Origin: Erinaceus europaeus
Lineage: Eukaryota > Chordata > Mammalia > Eulipotyphla > Erinaceidae
Assembly: GCF_950295315.1 (NCBI RefSeq)
Contig: NC_080168.1
Coordinates: forward strand, 1,745,573-1,809,572
DNA: 64,000 nucleotides
Direction: 5' to 3'
Below, in pieces: positions 1-10,745 of the stretch. The notes beneath the pieces are model-generated. The model worked only from the letters and a program-made list of their open reading frames with translations. It was not told the DNA's origin and searched no databases. Position 1 is the stretch's first letter, and each line of letters begins with the position of its first letter. A program made the translations under genes and the position numbers.

Positions 1-98
1 GGGTGTCCAGGTGGGCAATGCAGCTGTCCCTGCAGGTGGCTTGTCCCCCAGGGGCCCTGGTGGCCGGCAAGTCAGGGGCAGGCGCACGAAGCCCCTCG

Positions 99-321
99 AT
101 GCTGGTCCCTTGGCCCCCGAGCCTCAGGGGCAGCTCCTCCCTGCCCACCGGGGCCCCCGAGGTGGCGCTGACCGCAGAGCGCTACCCCGTGCAGCGGCTG
201 CCTTTCTCCGAGGTGACAGAGGAAGACCTGGCTGCCTTTGAGCACATGCTGCCCGGCAGGGTGATCACGGACCCCGAGGTGCTGGCAGCCGTCAACGTGG
301 ACTGGCTGCGCTCCGTGCGTG
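99..321 (+). CDS. D2HGDH: D2HGDH coding exon 1
   Basis: Encodes the presequence and the [17 protein letters not shown] region. It ends after the first base of a Gly codon, with donor GTGAGC at 322. A pyrimidine-rich TTGTCCCCCAG at 40-50 could be the acceptor, so bases 51-98 may be 5' UTR. Confidence 0.88.
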
Positions 322-3300
322 GTGAGCAGGACTTGCAGGGGGGTCTCGGCGAGCGGAAGGCTGGCCGCGGTGTGCCAAGTCCAGCCTGCTGAGGGCGTCA
401 GGATTGGGGCTCTGTGGGCTGCTCAGTGGTGAGCTCTTGGGGGGATGCAGACACAGGTGCCACATCTCACAGGTGCCTATACCCCACAGTCCTGTGTCTC
501 CCATTGTCCTGCATTCCCACCCTCTCCAGCCCCCAACTCTCCTTTCCCTCCGCCCCAGGCTGTAGCCGGGTGCTGCTCCGGCCCCGCACCACAGAGGAAG
601 TCTCCCGCATTCTCAGGTAGGGCCTCCACGGTCTGGGCGCAGACTCCCAGGGGACAGGAACGAGGCCGGCTGGGGTCCTGGCCCCCTGAGATGGGGTCTG
701 GGTGCTGGGGCTCGGCAAGGGGCATGCAGAGGCAGGCCTGTGCAGGGGTGCGCCCCAAGAACAGTGAGCCTTGAGGTCTGGGGAGCACTCTGCAGGCTGC
801 CCAACCCTGAGTGCCACCCCACCAGGCAGCGGCTTCCTCTCTCGGCGCTGGCTTGGCTTTGCCTGGGTTGACACTTAACTCCTTTCCCCTGAGAAGCCAG
901 GATGACCCTCAGTGACCCTCAGTGACAGCAGGCGTTCCCAATGACCCTGCAGGACCACAAGTGACATTTGACCACACTGTCATGCTCCTGGGGGCAGGGA
1001 GTGTGCAGGACGGGGGACATGTCTTATTGTCATGGCAGATGGCGCAGGATCCCCGAGACTGACCCAGGAAGACAGAAGCTCTGAGCTCTGAGCGGGCCTG
1101 AATGTGAATGTGAAGGGGTTTGAACAACGGATGGAGGGCCCCATTAAGGGCCAGCACTTAAAAAAAAAAAACCACTGGGGGAGGGTAGTGGCTTACAGTT
1201 AATACAGTTGTCGGTCCATGTGTAAAATTTCATTTTTCTGCAAAGACTCTTGCCCCCAGCCTAGGTCCTTCTCCACCACCAGGCACCAGGACCTGAACAC
1301 TCTTCCTTAGGAGAGTCCTTTACTTTGGTGCAGGATGCCAAACGCAGTCCAAGTTCTGCTCTGTGTTTCCCCTTCTGTTGTTATTTCTCCACTTCTGTCC
1401 ATGAGTGAGGTCATCCATATTCATCCTTTTTTTTCTTCCTTTCTCTCTCTTTTTTTTTACCTTTAAAAAAAATTTTTAGTATTTATTTTCCCTTTTGTTG
1501 CTCTTGTTGTTTTATTGTTGTAGTTATTAATGTCATTGTAGTTGGATAGGACAGAGAGAAATGGAGAGAGTGGTGAAGACAGAGAGGGGGAGAGAAAGAC
1601 ACCTGCAGATCTGCTTCACCACCTGTGAAGCGACTCCCCTGCAGGTGGGGAGCCGGGGGCTCGAACCGGGATCTTTATGCAGGTCCTTGCCATCCTTTTC
1701 TTTCTGACTGATCTCACTTAACATGATTCCTTCAAACTCTAAGATGAGATGAGGAAAGTTACCTCATTATTTTTCACAGTTGAGTAGTATTCCATTGTGT
1801 ATCTAGACCACAGCTGTCTCAGCCACTCATCTGCTGTTGGACTCCGGGGTTGCTCCCAGGTTGTGGCTGTTACAGAGTGTGTTGCTATGAACACAGGTGA
1901 CACAGATCTCTCTGGATGGGTGTGGTTGGTGCCTTAGGCTCTATCCCCAGGAGAGGAATTGCAGGGGCACAGGGCAGGTCCACTTCTGGCCTTCTGAGAG
2001 TCTCCAGACTGCTCTGCACAGGGCCTGGACCACTGACATTCCCACCAGCAGTGAGGAGGGTTTTTTCGAAGGGCCAGCACCTTCTTATAGCAAGTTTTAC
2101 ACTACATCAGGAATTCTGGGTGGGAAGCAGGACAGACAGTAGGCTATTTGGGTAATCAACTTTTGGATCCAGGAGGTGGGGACGGAATCTCCAGATATCC
2201 TGACTGTAAGCTCAGCATCTGAAGGACCACAGTCTCAGTGAGTCATGGATTCTCCAGGGCCTGTTAGGAGGCAGCTTCCTGGGGGCCTTTGCTACCCATC
2301 CCTGCCTGCCTGTAAAGAGGCACTTACGGATAGCTGCTGGACTCCAAGTCCTCAAGGTGTTGGGTGCAGGGTTAAGTGCACATCAAGTTGAAGTCATCAG
2401 ATGCCTACTTGGTACGTGCTCAGGCTCACAGCAGTGACAGTGGGGCTGGCTGGGCATGGGTAGGGGACCGGCCTCATGCAGCCCTGTGCTGTCTGCAGGC
2501 ACTGCCACCAGAGGAACCTGGCTGTGAGCCCGCAGGGGGGCAACACGGGCATGGTGGGGGGCAGCGTGCCCGTCTTTGATGAGATCATCCTGTCCACCGC
2601 CCTCATGAACCGCATTCTCAGCTTCCATGATGTGTCAGGTAAGCTTGCTGCTCCCGCGGCCGGGGCCAGGGCCGGGGGGGGGGGGGGACTGGGTCCTGCT
2701 CCCTGGCCTGGCCTGCCCCCCCCCCCCCGCCCCTCTGCACAGTGCGGGCTCCCAGAGGCCAGGTCCTGGTCTGGTCACCACCCACTTGAAGGCTTCTCCT
2801 CTGCCATGCTGTGGGTGGCTGGGCAGCGGTTTCTGCCCCCATCTGCTCCCAAGCCTGGCCCCTGCCTAAGAGACCCCCCCCCCAAGGCTCTGTATTCCCT
2901 TTGCTCCCCACTGTGCCTTGTATGGGGTCCTTTCTAGTTTTGGGGGTGCTGAGGGTGAAACCCAGGCTGACTCCATACCTCACCTCTAAACTCTTAAATT
3001 TTTTTTATGGGGGCCAGGCAGTGGTGCACCTGGGTAAGTGCTCACATTATAATGTGCAAGGTCCCAGGTTCAAGTCTCTGGTCCCCACCTGCAGGAGGAA
3101 GCTTCATGACTGGTGAAGCAGGGCTGCAGGTGTTTCTCTGTCTCACTTCCCCTTCATCTCCCCATCCCTCTCAATTTCTCTCTGTCTCCATCCAATAACA
3201 AGTAAATTAATAATATTTATAAAGAATAAAAAAAAGAAAATAATTTTATGAGAGAGACAGAGGGAGAGAGATATGGAGAGGGAGACAGAGAGAGAGACCA

Positions 3301-6300
3301 GAGTCCTGCTCAGCTCTGGCTGATGGTGGCGCTGGGGATTGAACCTGGGCCTTAGAGCCTCAGGCAGGAGAGTCTTTTGCAGAACCATGATGCCGTCTCC
3401 CCATCCCCCTTGATATTTATTTATTTATTTATTTATTTATTTATTGGGGAGGGGAGGAGGGAGCTCCATTCCTCTGGTATGTGAGATGCCAGGGATGGAA
3501 CTCAGACCTCTAGCTTGAGAGTCCTGTCCACTGAGCTGTCTGTGGCCAGGCCCTTTTCTCAGCTGATCCTGGCTTAGTCCTGTGGCTCCCGCAGGGACCC
3601 TTGTGTGCCAGGCGGGCTGTGTGTTGGAGCAGCTGGGCCGCCACGTGGAGGAACGCGGATTCATCATGCCACTGGACCTGGGCGCCAAGGGCAGCTGCCA
3701 CATTGGGGGCAACGTGGCCACCAATGCTGGTGGCCTGCGCTTCCTGCGCTATGGGTCCCTGCGGGGGACAGTCCTGGGCCTGGAAGTGGTAAGGCTTGCC
3801 CTGCCTGCCCCTCCCTGCCCCTCCCTGCAGGACCCAGGCACTGTTAGGGGGAAGACCCTTTCTCATTGCCCCTGGAGGAGCAAGTCATCCCCAGCCAGCA
3901 CTGCTGCTTCCAGGGGACTCTGGTGGGCTGCCCTTCACCCCCAGGGCCTCAGGGGCATCCATCCCCCAGGATCTCACCATCTCCCGGAGCTCAGGGTCAC
4001 TCTTCCCTGCAGGAGCTCAGGGACTCCCAGACACTCAGGGCCTGATGCTGTGAGGTGGCAGGCACTGTTCCCACGCTGCCCTCTTGAGCCCCCCACCCTC
4101 CCACCTGCCTGGCAGGTGCTGGCTGATGGCTCGGTGCTGAGCGGCTTGAGCTCGCTGCGAAAGGACAACACAGGCTATGACCTGAAGCAGCTCTTCATCG
4201 GCTCCGAGGGCACCCTGGGCGTGGTCACCGCCGTGTCCATCGCCTGTGTGCCCCGGCCCCAGGCTGTGAATGTGGCCTTCCTTGGTGAGTCCTCGGCTGG
4301 GGCCCAGGCTGGCCTGGTGGGGTGTAGGGGCGGAGTGTAGGTGTGGAGAGTGGGGGCATAGGGTGTGGGTGTGGGGTGTAGGGGCGGAGTGTAGGTGGAT
4401 GTGTGGTGTGGGTGTGAGGTGTGGGAAGTCAGGTGGTTAAGTGTGAGTGTGGGGTATGTCGGGTCTAAGTGTGGGGTGGGTATAGGTATGGGGTGTGTGC
4501 CTGGCTCCAGCCCAGGGCTCAGGCAGGTGCTATGGGGGCCCACCAGGAGCCCCAGGCCAAGTGAGCAGAGTTGCCCCTGGGTGCTCTGGTCCTGCCTGCA
4601 GACACCCCCCCATGCGCGGGGATGGGTAGCCTGGTATGGTGGCTGGGTGACCGGGGTGCCTGGGTGATGAGGGTGATTCGGGTGGCCAGGTGGACGGGGC
4701 CGCAGGTCTGATGCCAGGCCATGCAGGCTGCCCTGGCTTCCAGGAGGTTCTGCAAACCTTCCGCTTCTGCAAGGCCCAGCTGGGCGAGATCCTGTCGGCC
4801 TTTGAGTTCCTGGACGCTGAGTGCATGCAGCTAGTGGGCCGGCACCTGGGCCTCAGCTGCCCCGTGCGAGGTACTGACCCCAGGCCCTGCCACACGCCTT
4901 ACTCACAGTCCAGCGACCAGGCCTGTGGAGACCTCCAGACTCTGCTTCCATTCCCCCCATGCCCCCTCCAGTACACCTGGGTCCTAGTGTCCCCACATGT
5001 GGCCTCTGCTCCCTGCCAGGGACACCACTCAGCCCCCCCGGGCTTAAGCCCCATCCTGCAGGTGCTTGCCGTTCCCCTGTGGTCCCCAGGTGCCCCCGTG
5101 TCCCTGCAGGGAGCCCGTTCTATGTGCTGGTGGAGACGGCGGGCTCCAGTGTGGCCCATGACTCCGAGAAGCTGACGGCCTTCCTGGAGCAGGCGCTTAG
5201 CTCGGGGCTGCTGACCGACGGCACGGTGGCCACAGAGCAGAGGCGGGTCCAGGTGCGGGCCACCCTCCTCCCAGCACCCGGGGTGGGGGTAGGGTGCTGC
5301 ATCTTGCTCTGAGGGGCATCTCGCTGGCAAAGGAAGTGACCCACTGTTGAGGAGCCTGGGGTTCCCGCTCACTTCCACCATGGGGAGGCTGGTGGTGGGT
5401 CTTTGTCACCATCCAGGCCTAGGGGGCAGGGGCCTAGTGGAGAGTGGCCAGCAGGGGGCGGGTCACCATGTCAGGGTCCCATGGACCTCCTTCTGGGGGG
5501 GGGTCAGTAGTGACAGGCTGTGCAGCTGAGCTCTGGGTCTCCCAGAGCTGCTTGTGGTCTGGGCAGCTTTGCCCTTCTCACTGCGGCGGCCCCTGTGTCT
5601 GCCTGCTGGGGTTTGGGGGTCCTGTTCTCTGTCCTGAGGTTACATGGCTGAAGGGGCAGACCACCCACCCCGCCCATTCAGGGCATCCAGGTGGAGAGTG
5701 GATCCTGGAGGCTGGGGGCAGAGCGCACAAGTGGTGGGTGGCTTCTGGGGGCAGGGGGCCCAGTAGTGAGTGGATCCTAAAGGAAAGGGCAGCCTGGTAG
5801 TGGGTAGATAGTGGGGCAGAAGGCAGGGTGCCTGAGCAGGGTTCATGGCGGCCGGGCCCCAGGGGCACTGCCTTGGCCACTTGTGGTGTGTGTGGAGGGT
5901 CCCCACTGTCACCCCGTCACAGTGCTGTGTCCCCAGGCGCTGTGGGCCCTGCGGGAACGCATCACGGAAGCGCTGAGCCGGGACGGCTACGTGTACAAAT
6001 ACGACCTCTCGCTGCCCCTGGAGCAGCTCTACCACCTGGTGCCTGACCTCCGCGCCCGCCTCGGTCCCCGTGCCCGCCACGTGGTGGGCTATGGACACCT
6101 GGGTGAGCTGGTCCCGGGCAGGGCGGGCACACCTCCTCGGCCCTGGTGGAGGTGGGGGGGCCACCCTCTGCACAGCGACACCCCATCTCCGCTGGCATCT
6201 GCAACCTAGGCTAGTCTTTCTCTCTTGTCCCTACCACCGCTGCTGAGGTCTGAGTGGACTTGGAGTGCGAGCTGGGGCCTCAAAGGCCCAGCTTCTATCT

Positions 6301-8575
6301 CCCACAGGGACCCAGAGCTGAGTGCCGCTCAAGTTTCCTGTCCATCCGCGGAGGCCTGGCCACCTGCCACACTGTGTGTGTCCACCACACAGGCTCCTGC
6401 CCCCACCCCAGCTGCCTCCCAGACACCCCTGCTCTCTGTCCTGCCTTCTGTCTGCAACATGGGTCTTGCAGACTTGTCTCTGTTCTCGCCAGTGGGGGCC
6501 AAGAGTGCACTGCCCCTCTCCCACTGGCTCCGCGGTGGGTGACTGATTGCAGGCACAGGGGTGCAGATGTCTCCAGGGTGAGCAGTGCTATGCTGTGAGG
6601 GTTTTGGGGTTCCACGCTTCCTGCTGGGGAATGTCACATTGGTGAAGACCTAGTCTGCCTTCTTCTAGCTGGCGATGCACAGGGGGTTCTGGAGAGAGGG
6701 CTTATAACATTTATTGGAACAAGCAAGTTAAGAAATTATCCCTGGGAGTCGGGTGGTAGTGCAGCAGGTTAAGCGCACATGGTGCAAAGCACAAGGACCG
6801 GCGTAAGGATCCTGCTTCGAGCCCCCGGCTCCCCACCTGCAGGGGAGTCGCTTCCCAGGCAGTGAGGCAGGTCTGCAGATGTCTGTCTTTCTCTCCCCCT
6901 CTCTGTCTTCCCTTCTTCTCTCCATTTCTTTCTGTCCTATCCAACAATGACAACAACAATAATAACTACAACAATAAAAAAACAAGGGCAACAAAAGGGA
7001 ATAAATAAATAAATAAATAAATAAATATTTAAAAAAAAGAAGTTATCCCTAGGAGAAGGGTGGACAGTGAAGAGCTGTCTGGCTCCCAGGTGAGACCGAG
7101 GGAGGTCTGTCAGCCAGGAGAGAGCCCTGCTCTCTGCTGGGCAGGAAGCACTGGGTTCCAGAGATCCCAGTGAACACTGGCTCTGTGGAAAGCAGGGTGA
7201 AGGGGGTATCAGGAGCCCCATGGTGTCAGAGGGCCTCTACGCAACAGCCAGCTGTAGAGCCTTGTCTGTTGACCTGCAGAATGGTGGGAAGCTGGTTTTT
7301 TCTTTCTTTCTTTCTTTTTTTTTTTTTTTGCCTGTAAATGCCTTAAGCCTGGGGGGTTCACTGGCTGCTGCCATCTTGCCAGCCTGGCAAGAGCCTTACT
7401 TATGAATAGTTTTTTTGACCATTTCTTTTTATTTTAAATATTTATTTTTTATTCTCTTTTGTTGCCCTTTTTTTTTTTTATTCTTGTAGTTATATGATTG
7501 ATGTTGTTGTTGGCTAGGACCGAGAGAAATGGAGAGAAGAGGGGAAGACAGAGAGGGGGAGAGAAAGACAGACACCTGCAGACCTGCTTCACCGCCTCTG
7601 AAGTGACTCCCCTGCAGGTGGGGAGCCGGGGGCTTGAGCCAGGATCCCTACACCGGTCCTTGCGACTTACGAATAATTTTATGTCACAGCAGGTTCCCTC
7701 TCTGGGAGCCCCGATCTCCTGTGTCTCCCCCTAGCGGTGCCCATTTCCTGCCCACCTCTGCTTTGCTCTATCTCTGTCTCCCAACATCTTGGGCATCCAG
7801 ATCAGGCCAGAGCGGTCCTCAGGGCCACCCCACAGGTGTCAGGGTCAGGCCTGTCTGACCTCCACATGGGTTGGGGTCTCAGCCCCTCAGCTACTCCTCC
7901 ACCTGCAGCCCTGCTCTCAGGCTGTGTCAGTCCCTCCTTGGGGCCCGGCTCCTCTGTGACTTGCTCTTCCTGGTGACACAGCAGTGAGTCCCCTCCCTGG
8001 AGCAGGTGTGGCCAGGGGTCCTGCTACCTGGATAGGACCAGGGCTTTGGGAGTGGGCAGAGCCTGGCACCTGTCTGAGGAGGGTCTGAGTTCTGCTTGTG
8101 TGGGGACCTGGACCCAGGGCACCGTCACCGCAGGGCATGGGCAGCTGTAGGTGATGCCCATCCTGCTCTTGTGCCCCCCAAGCTGCCTCAGGTCTGCCAA
8201 GGAGCCCCTCCTGCTGGCCCCTGTGGTGCTCAGCCCTCAGCGTGGTCTGGCTTTTTCCGTCCAAGGTCTGGACTCTGCATAGCCCAACTGCTGTATCCCC
8301 TCCCGGTCCCCACAGGGGACGGCAACCTGCACCTGAACGTGACGGCCGAGGCCTATAGCGCTGAACTGTGTGCTGCCCTGGAGCCCTACGTCTATGAGTG
8401 GACGGCGGCCCGGAGGGGCAGTGTGAGTGCTGAGCATGGCCTGGGCTTCCGGAAGAAGGATGTGATTGGCTATAGCAAGCCACCCGCCGCCCTGGAGCTC
8501 ATGCGACAGCTCAAGGGGCTGCTGGACCCCAAGGGTATCCTGAATCCCTACAAGACACTGCCCACCCGGGCCTGA
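99..8575 (+). CDS. D2HGDH: D-2-hydroxyglutarate dehydrogenase, mitochondrial (9 coding exons)
   Basis: FAD enzyme of the mitochondrial matrix that oxidises D-2-hydroxyglutarate to 2-oxoglutarate and passes electrons to ETF. Coding exons: 99-321, 559-616, 2499-2638, 3595-3788, 4116-4284, 4727-4870, 5110-5252, 5937-6102, 8316-8575. All introns are GT-AG and phases match, giving 1,497 nt and 498 residues (human 521). The FAD-binding PCMH part shows [14 protein letters not shown] in exon 3 and [15 protein letters not shown] in exon 4. The C-terminal substrate domain shows [14 protein letters not shown] and SAEHG; these hold the residues matching the human metal ligands His434, His441 and Glu475 (here about His411, His418, Glu452). 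I chose ATG 99 because its residues ([11 protein letters not shown]) align with the human start and follow a possible acceptor at 49-50; an in-frame ATG at 18 would add 27 residues. The N-terminus before PEVAL is poorly conserved, as expected for a mitochondrial presequence. Confidence 0.95.
559..616 (+). CDS. D2HGDH: D2HGDH coding exon 2
   Basis: 58-nt exon reading [18 protein letters not shown]. Acceptor CGCCCCAG precedes 559 and donor GTAGGG starts at 617. The Arg codon is split 2+1 with exon 3. Confidence 0.95.
1175..2100 (-). mobile_element. L1 3' UTR-type fragment, interrupted by a SINE
   Basis: Reads in reverse as the common mammalian L1 3' region: the TGAGTAGTATTCCATTGTGT segment, a stretch on cross-checking by cover text about CCCACCAGCAGTG, and the GGTCCATGTG end. 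Lies in D2HGDH intron 2. A tRNA SINE splits it at about 1461-1692. Confidence 0.75.
1461..1692 (-). mobile_element. tRNA-derived SINE, head truncated
   Basis: Reverse copy of the dominant SINE: tail TTTTGTTGCTCTTGTTG, CT-rich body read as GA, and B-box part GGGGCTCGAACCGGGATC. The A-box end is missing. Related CATCCTTTT runs lie on both sides. Confidence 0.85.
2499..2638 (+). CDS. D2HGDH: D2HGDH coding exon 3
   Basis: Contains the FAD-binding motif [14 protein letters not shown]. Acceptor GTCTGCAG precedes 2499; donor GTAAGC at 2639. About 1.9 kb downstream of exon 2, across an L1/SINE insertion. Confidence 0.96.
3004..3232 (+). mobile_element. older tRNA-derived SINE
   Basis: Starts GGGGGCCAGGCAGTGGTGCACCTGG and carries CCCAGGTTCAAGTCTCTGG, CCCACCTGCAGG and a CTCTCAATTTCTCTCTGTC body. 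A diverged subfamily of the same SINE lineage, in D2HGDH intron 3. Confidence 0.8.
3238..3405 (-). mobile_element. second-family tRNA SINE
   Basis: Read on the minus strand it gives GGAGACGGCATCATGGTTC followed by TGCCTGAGGCTCTAAGG and GGTTCAATCCCC. Similar copies occur at 27738 and 48298. Confidence 0.65.
3408..3556 (-). mobile_element. probable old SINE with (TTTA)n tail
   Basis: A TTTA repeat at about 3414-3444 is followed by GGATGGAACTCAGACCTCTAG and CACTGAGCTGTC, resembling a reversed tRNA-SINE. Boundaries are uncertain. Confidence 0.45.
3595..3788 (+). CDS. D2HGDH: D2HGDH coding exon 4
   Basis: Encodes [13 protein letters not shown] through [15 protein letters not shown], part of the FAD-binding fold. 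Acceptor CTCCCGCAG, donor GTAAGG at 3789. Confidence 0.96.
4116..4284 (+). CDS. D2HGDH: D2HGDH coding exon 5
   Basis: Encodes [11 protein letters not shown] and [16 protein letters not shown]. Acceptor CTGGCAG, donor GTGAGT at 4285. Confidence 0.96.
4325..4500 (+). repeat. imperfect G/T-rich tandem repeat in D2HGDH intron 5
   Basis: Runs of GTGTAGGGGCGGAGTGTAGGT and GTGTGGGGTG variants with no fixed period. Confidence 0.6.
4727..4870 (+). CDS. D2HGDH: D2HGDH coding exon 6
   Basis: Encodes [11 protein letters not shown] through [19 protein letters not shown]. Acceptor CATGCAG, donor GTACTG at 4871. Confidence 0.95.
5110..5252 (+). CDS. D2HGDH: D2HGDH coding exon 7
   Basis: Encodes [12 protein letters not shown] through [13 protein letters not shown]. 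Acceptor TCCCTGCAG, donor GTGCGG at 5253; ends on a codon boundary. Confidence 0.95.
5937..6102 (+). CDS. D2HGDH: D2HGDH coding exon 8
   Basis: Encodes [20 protein letters not shown] to GYGHL, including the first metal-ligand His. Acceptor TCCCCAG, donor GTGAGC at 6103. Confidence 0.96.
6742..7030 (+). mobile_element. full-length tRNA-derived SINE
   Basis: Begins GGGAGTCGGGTGGTAGTGCAG (A-box region) and ends with (AAAT)n. Flanked by an imperfect duplication of AGAAATTATCCCT (before) and AGAAGTTATCCCT (after), so the ends are clear. Confidence 0.92.
7410..7665 (-). mobile_element. tRNA-derived SINE, minus
   Basis: Minus-strand copy, with flanking near-duplicates ACTTATGAATAGTTTTT and ACTTACGAATAATTTTA. 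Lies in D2HGDH intron 8; the extreme tRNA head is missing. Confidence 0.9.
8316..8575 (+). CDS. D2HGDH: D2HGDH coding exon 9 (terminal)
   Basis: Encodes [13 protein letters not shown] to [13 protein letters not shown] and stop TGA at 8573-8575. Acceptor TCCCCACAG. It carries the second ligand His and the Glu of SAEHG. Confidence 0.96.
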
Positions 8576-8895
8576 GCCCTGGCCAGCGGGGAGTGCCCTT
8601 TGCTGGGTTCCACACTGAGGAGGGGAAGAGGGCTGATGGCACTGGGGTCCCCACGGGACAGCAGGGAGGCAGGGCCCTCAGACGCAAACCCTGGTTCCTT
8701 CCTCACCCCAAGGTAGAGACAACACAGTGTTTCCATGTCCAGCTGGTGCTGTTGGCTGGGAAGGGGCATTCCCCTGGGTGTGCTTTTCAGGCTCTGTAAC
8801 CAGAGCACCTAACATATGGCGCTGGGGGCCCCTAGGGAGCCCTGGGGGTGGGTGGGGGAAGTACCCGTGCCCAGTGCTGCTCTTCCTCCAACATC

Positions 8896-8901
8896 AGTAA
8901 A
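8896..8901 (+). promoter_or_regulatory. candidate poly(A) signal of D2HGDH
   Basis: AGTAAA variant hexamer about 320 bases after the stop, followed by a TG-rich stretch. No canonical AATAAA is seen before the minisatellite. Confidence 0.4.
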
Positions 8902-8957
8902 AACGGATGACCCACATTTGCTTCTGTGAGCTAGCGTGGGTAGGGACCATCGCTTGC

Positions 8958-9246
8958 ACCCATGGGGCTCACCTCCACCTGATACCCATGGGGCTCACCT
9001 CCACTCTGACACCCATGGGGCTCACCTCCACCTGATACCCATGGGGCTCACCTCCACCTGATTACCCATGGGGCTCACCTCCACTCTGATACCCATGGGG
9101 CTCACCTCCACCTGATACCCATGGGGCTCACCTCCACCTGATAACCCATGGGGCTCACCTCCACCTGATTACCCATGGGGCTCACCTCCACCTGATTACC
9201 ATGGGGCTCACCTCCACCTGATTACCCATGGGGCTCACCTCCACCT
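8958..9246 (+). repeat. minisatellite, type A units, first block
   Basis: Tandem 26-28-bp units of ACCCATGGGGCTCACCTCC plus ACCTGATT or ACTCTGAT. Begins about 60 bases after the D2HGDH poly(A) candidate. Confidence 0.95.
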
Positions 9247-9408
9247 TCTTCTAGCGTTTGCCCTTCTTCCGTAGCCAGTCAATAGCGTCAGGTTGAAAGC
9301 TGTCAGGAGCTGCTTGTTGCTGGCTTTGAAAGTGACTGGGATCCATGTGGATTCAGTCGGCTAGGAAGGATCGTCAGTTTCCCCAATGAATGGGGACTCA
9401 CGGGATGC
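9247..9408 (-). mobile_element. fragment of a non-L1 LINE, C-terminus of reverse transcriptase ORF
   Basis: The first 50 bases match, with a few changes, the segment at about 63696-63745. On the minus strand they read DAIDWLRKKGKR then a stop, which fits the end of a LINE ORF. The remaining ~110 bases are unrecognised. It interrupts the minisatellite. Confidence 0.5.
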
Positions 9409-10312
9409 ACCTCCACCTGATACCCATGGGGCTCACCTCCACTCTGATACCCATGGGGCTCACCTCCACCTGATTACCCATGGGGCTCACCTCCACTCTG
9501 ATACCCATGGGGCTCACCTCCACCTGATTACCCATGGGGCTCACCTCCACCTGATTACCCTTGGGGCTCACCTCCACCTGATTACCCATGGGGTTCGCCT
9601 CCACCTGATTACCCTTGGGGCTCACCTCCACCTGATTACCCATGGGGCTCACCTCCACTCTGATACCCATGGGGCTCACCTCCACTCTGATTACCCATGG
9701 GGCTCACCTCCACCTGATACCCATGGGGCTCACCTCCACTCTGACACCCATGGGGCTCACCTCCACCTGATTACCCATGGGGCTCACCTCCACCTGATGC
9801 CCATGGGGCTCACCTCCACCTGATTACCCATGGGGCTCACCTCCACTCTGACACCCATGGGGCTCACCTCCACCTGATTACCCATGGGGCTCACCTCCAC
9901 TCTGATACCCATGGGGCTCACCTCCACTCTGATACCCATGGGGCTCACCTCCACTCTGATACCCATGGGGCTCACCTCCACTCTGATACCCATGGGGTTC
10001 ACCTCCACCTGATTACCCATGGGGCTCACCTCCACTCTGATACCCATGGGGCTCACCTCCACTCTGATACCCATGGGGTTCACCTCCACTCTGATACCCA
10101 TGGGGCTCACCTCCACTCTGATACCCATGGGCTCACCTCCACTCTGATACCCATGGGGCTCACCTCTACCTGATTACCCATGGGGCTCACCCCCATCTGA
10201 TTACCCATGGGCTCACCTCTACCTGATTACCCATGGGGCTCACCTCCACTCTGATACCCATGGGGCTCACCTCCACCTGATACCCATGGGGCTCACCTCC
10301 AGCCTGCCCTCC
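9409..10312 (+). repeat. minisatellite, type A units, second block
   Basis: Continuation of the ACCCATGGGGCTCACCTCC array, about 33 units. Units alternate between CACCTGATT and CACTCTGAT endings, with a few single-base variants such as CCCTTGGGG. Confidence 0.95.
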
Positions 10313-10745
10313 CCCAGGGCTCACCTCCACCTGATTACCCATGGGGCTCACCTCCACCTGATTATCCATGGGGCTCACCTCCATCTGATACCCATGGGGC
10401 TCACCTCCAGCCTGCCCTCCCCCAGGGCTCACCTCCAGTCTGACCTCCCCCAGGGCTCACCTCCAGCCTGACCTCCCCCAGGGCTCACCTCCACCTGCCC
10501 TCCCCCAGGGCTCACCTCCAGCCTTCCCTCCCCCAGGGCTCACCTCCAGCCTGCCCTCCCCCAGAGCTCACCTCCAGCCTGCCCTCCCCCAGGGCTCACC
10601 TCCAGCCTGACCTCCCCCAGGGCTCACCACCTGCCCTCCCCCAGGGCTCACCTCCAGCCTGCCCTCCCCCAGGGCTCACCTCCAGCCTGCCCTCCCCCAG
10701 GGCTCACCTCCAGCCTGACCTCCCCCAGGGCTCACCTCTACTCTG
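10300..10745 (+). repeat. minisatellite, type B units
   Basis: About 28-bp units of GCTCACCTCCAGCCTGCCCTCCCCCAGG. The unit shares GGGCTCACCTCCA with type A, and A and B units are interleaved between 10300 and 10410, so the two are diverged forms of one array. Confidence 0.93.

Noticed and set aside
3582..4340. 252-codon continuous frame spanning D2HGDH exons 4 and 5
   Set aside because: Only the two exon parts are homologous; the 327-base middle is an intron that happens to lack stops, with good GTAAGG and CAG signals.
6742..6840. tRNA-gene-like A and B boxes here and at many other sites
   Set aside because: They are heads of SINEs, lacking a proper anticodon stem and acceptor pairing and followed by the SINE body.
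9386..10128. 95-145-codon frames on both strands in the D2HGDH-distal minisatellite
   Set aside because: Unit repeat translated in phase; no coding evidence.
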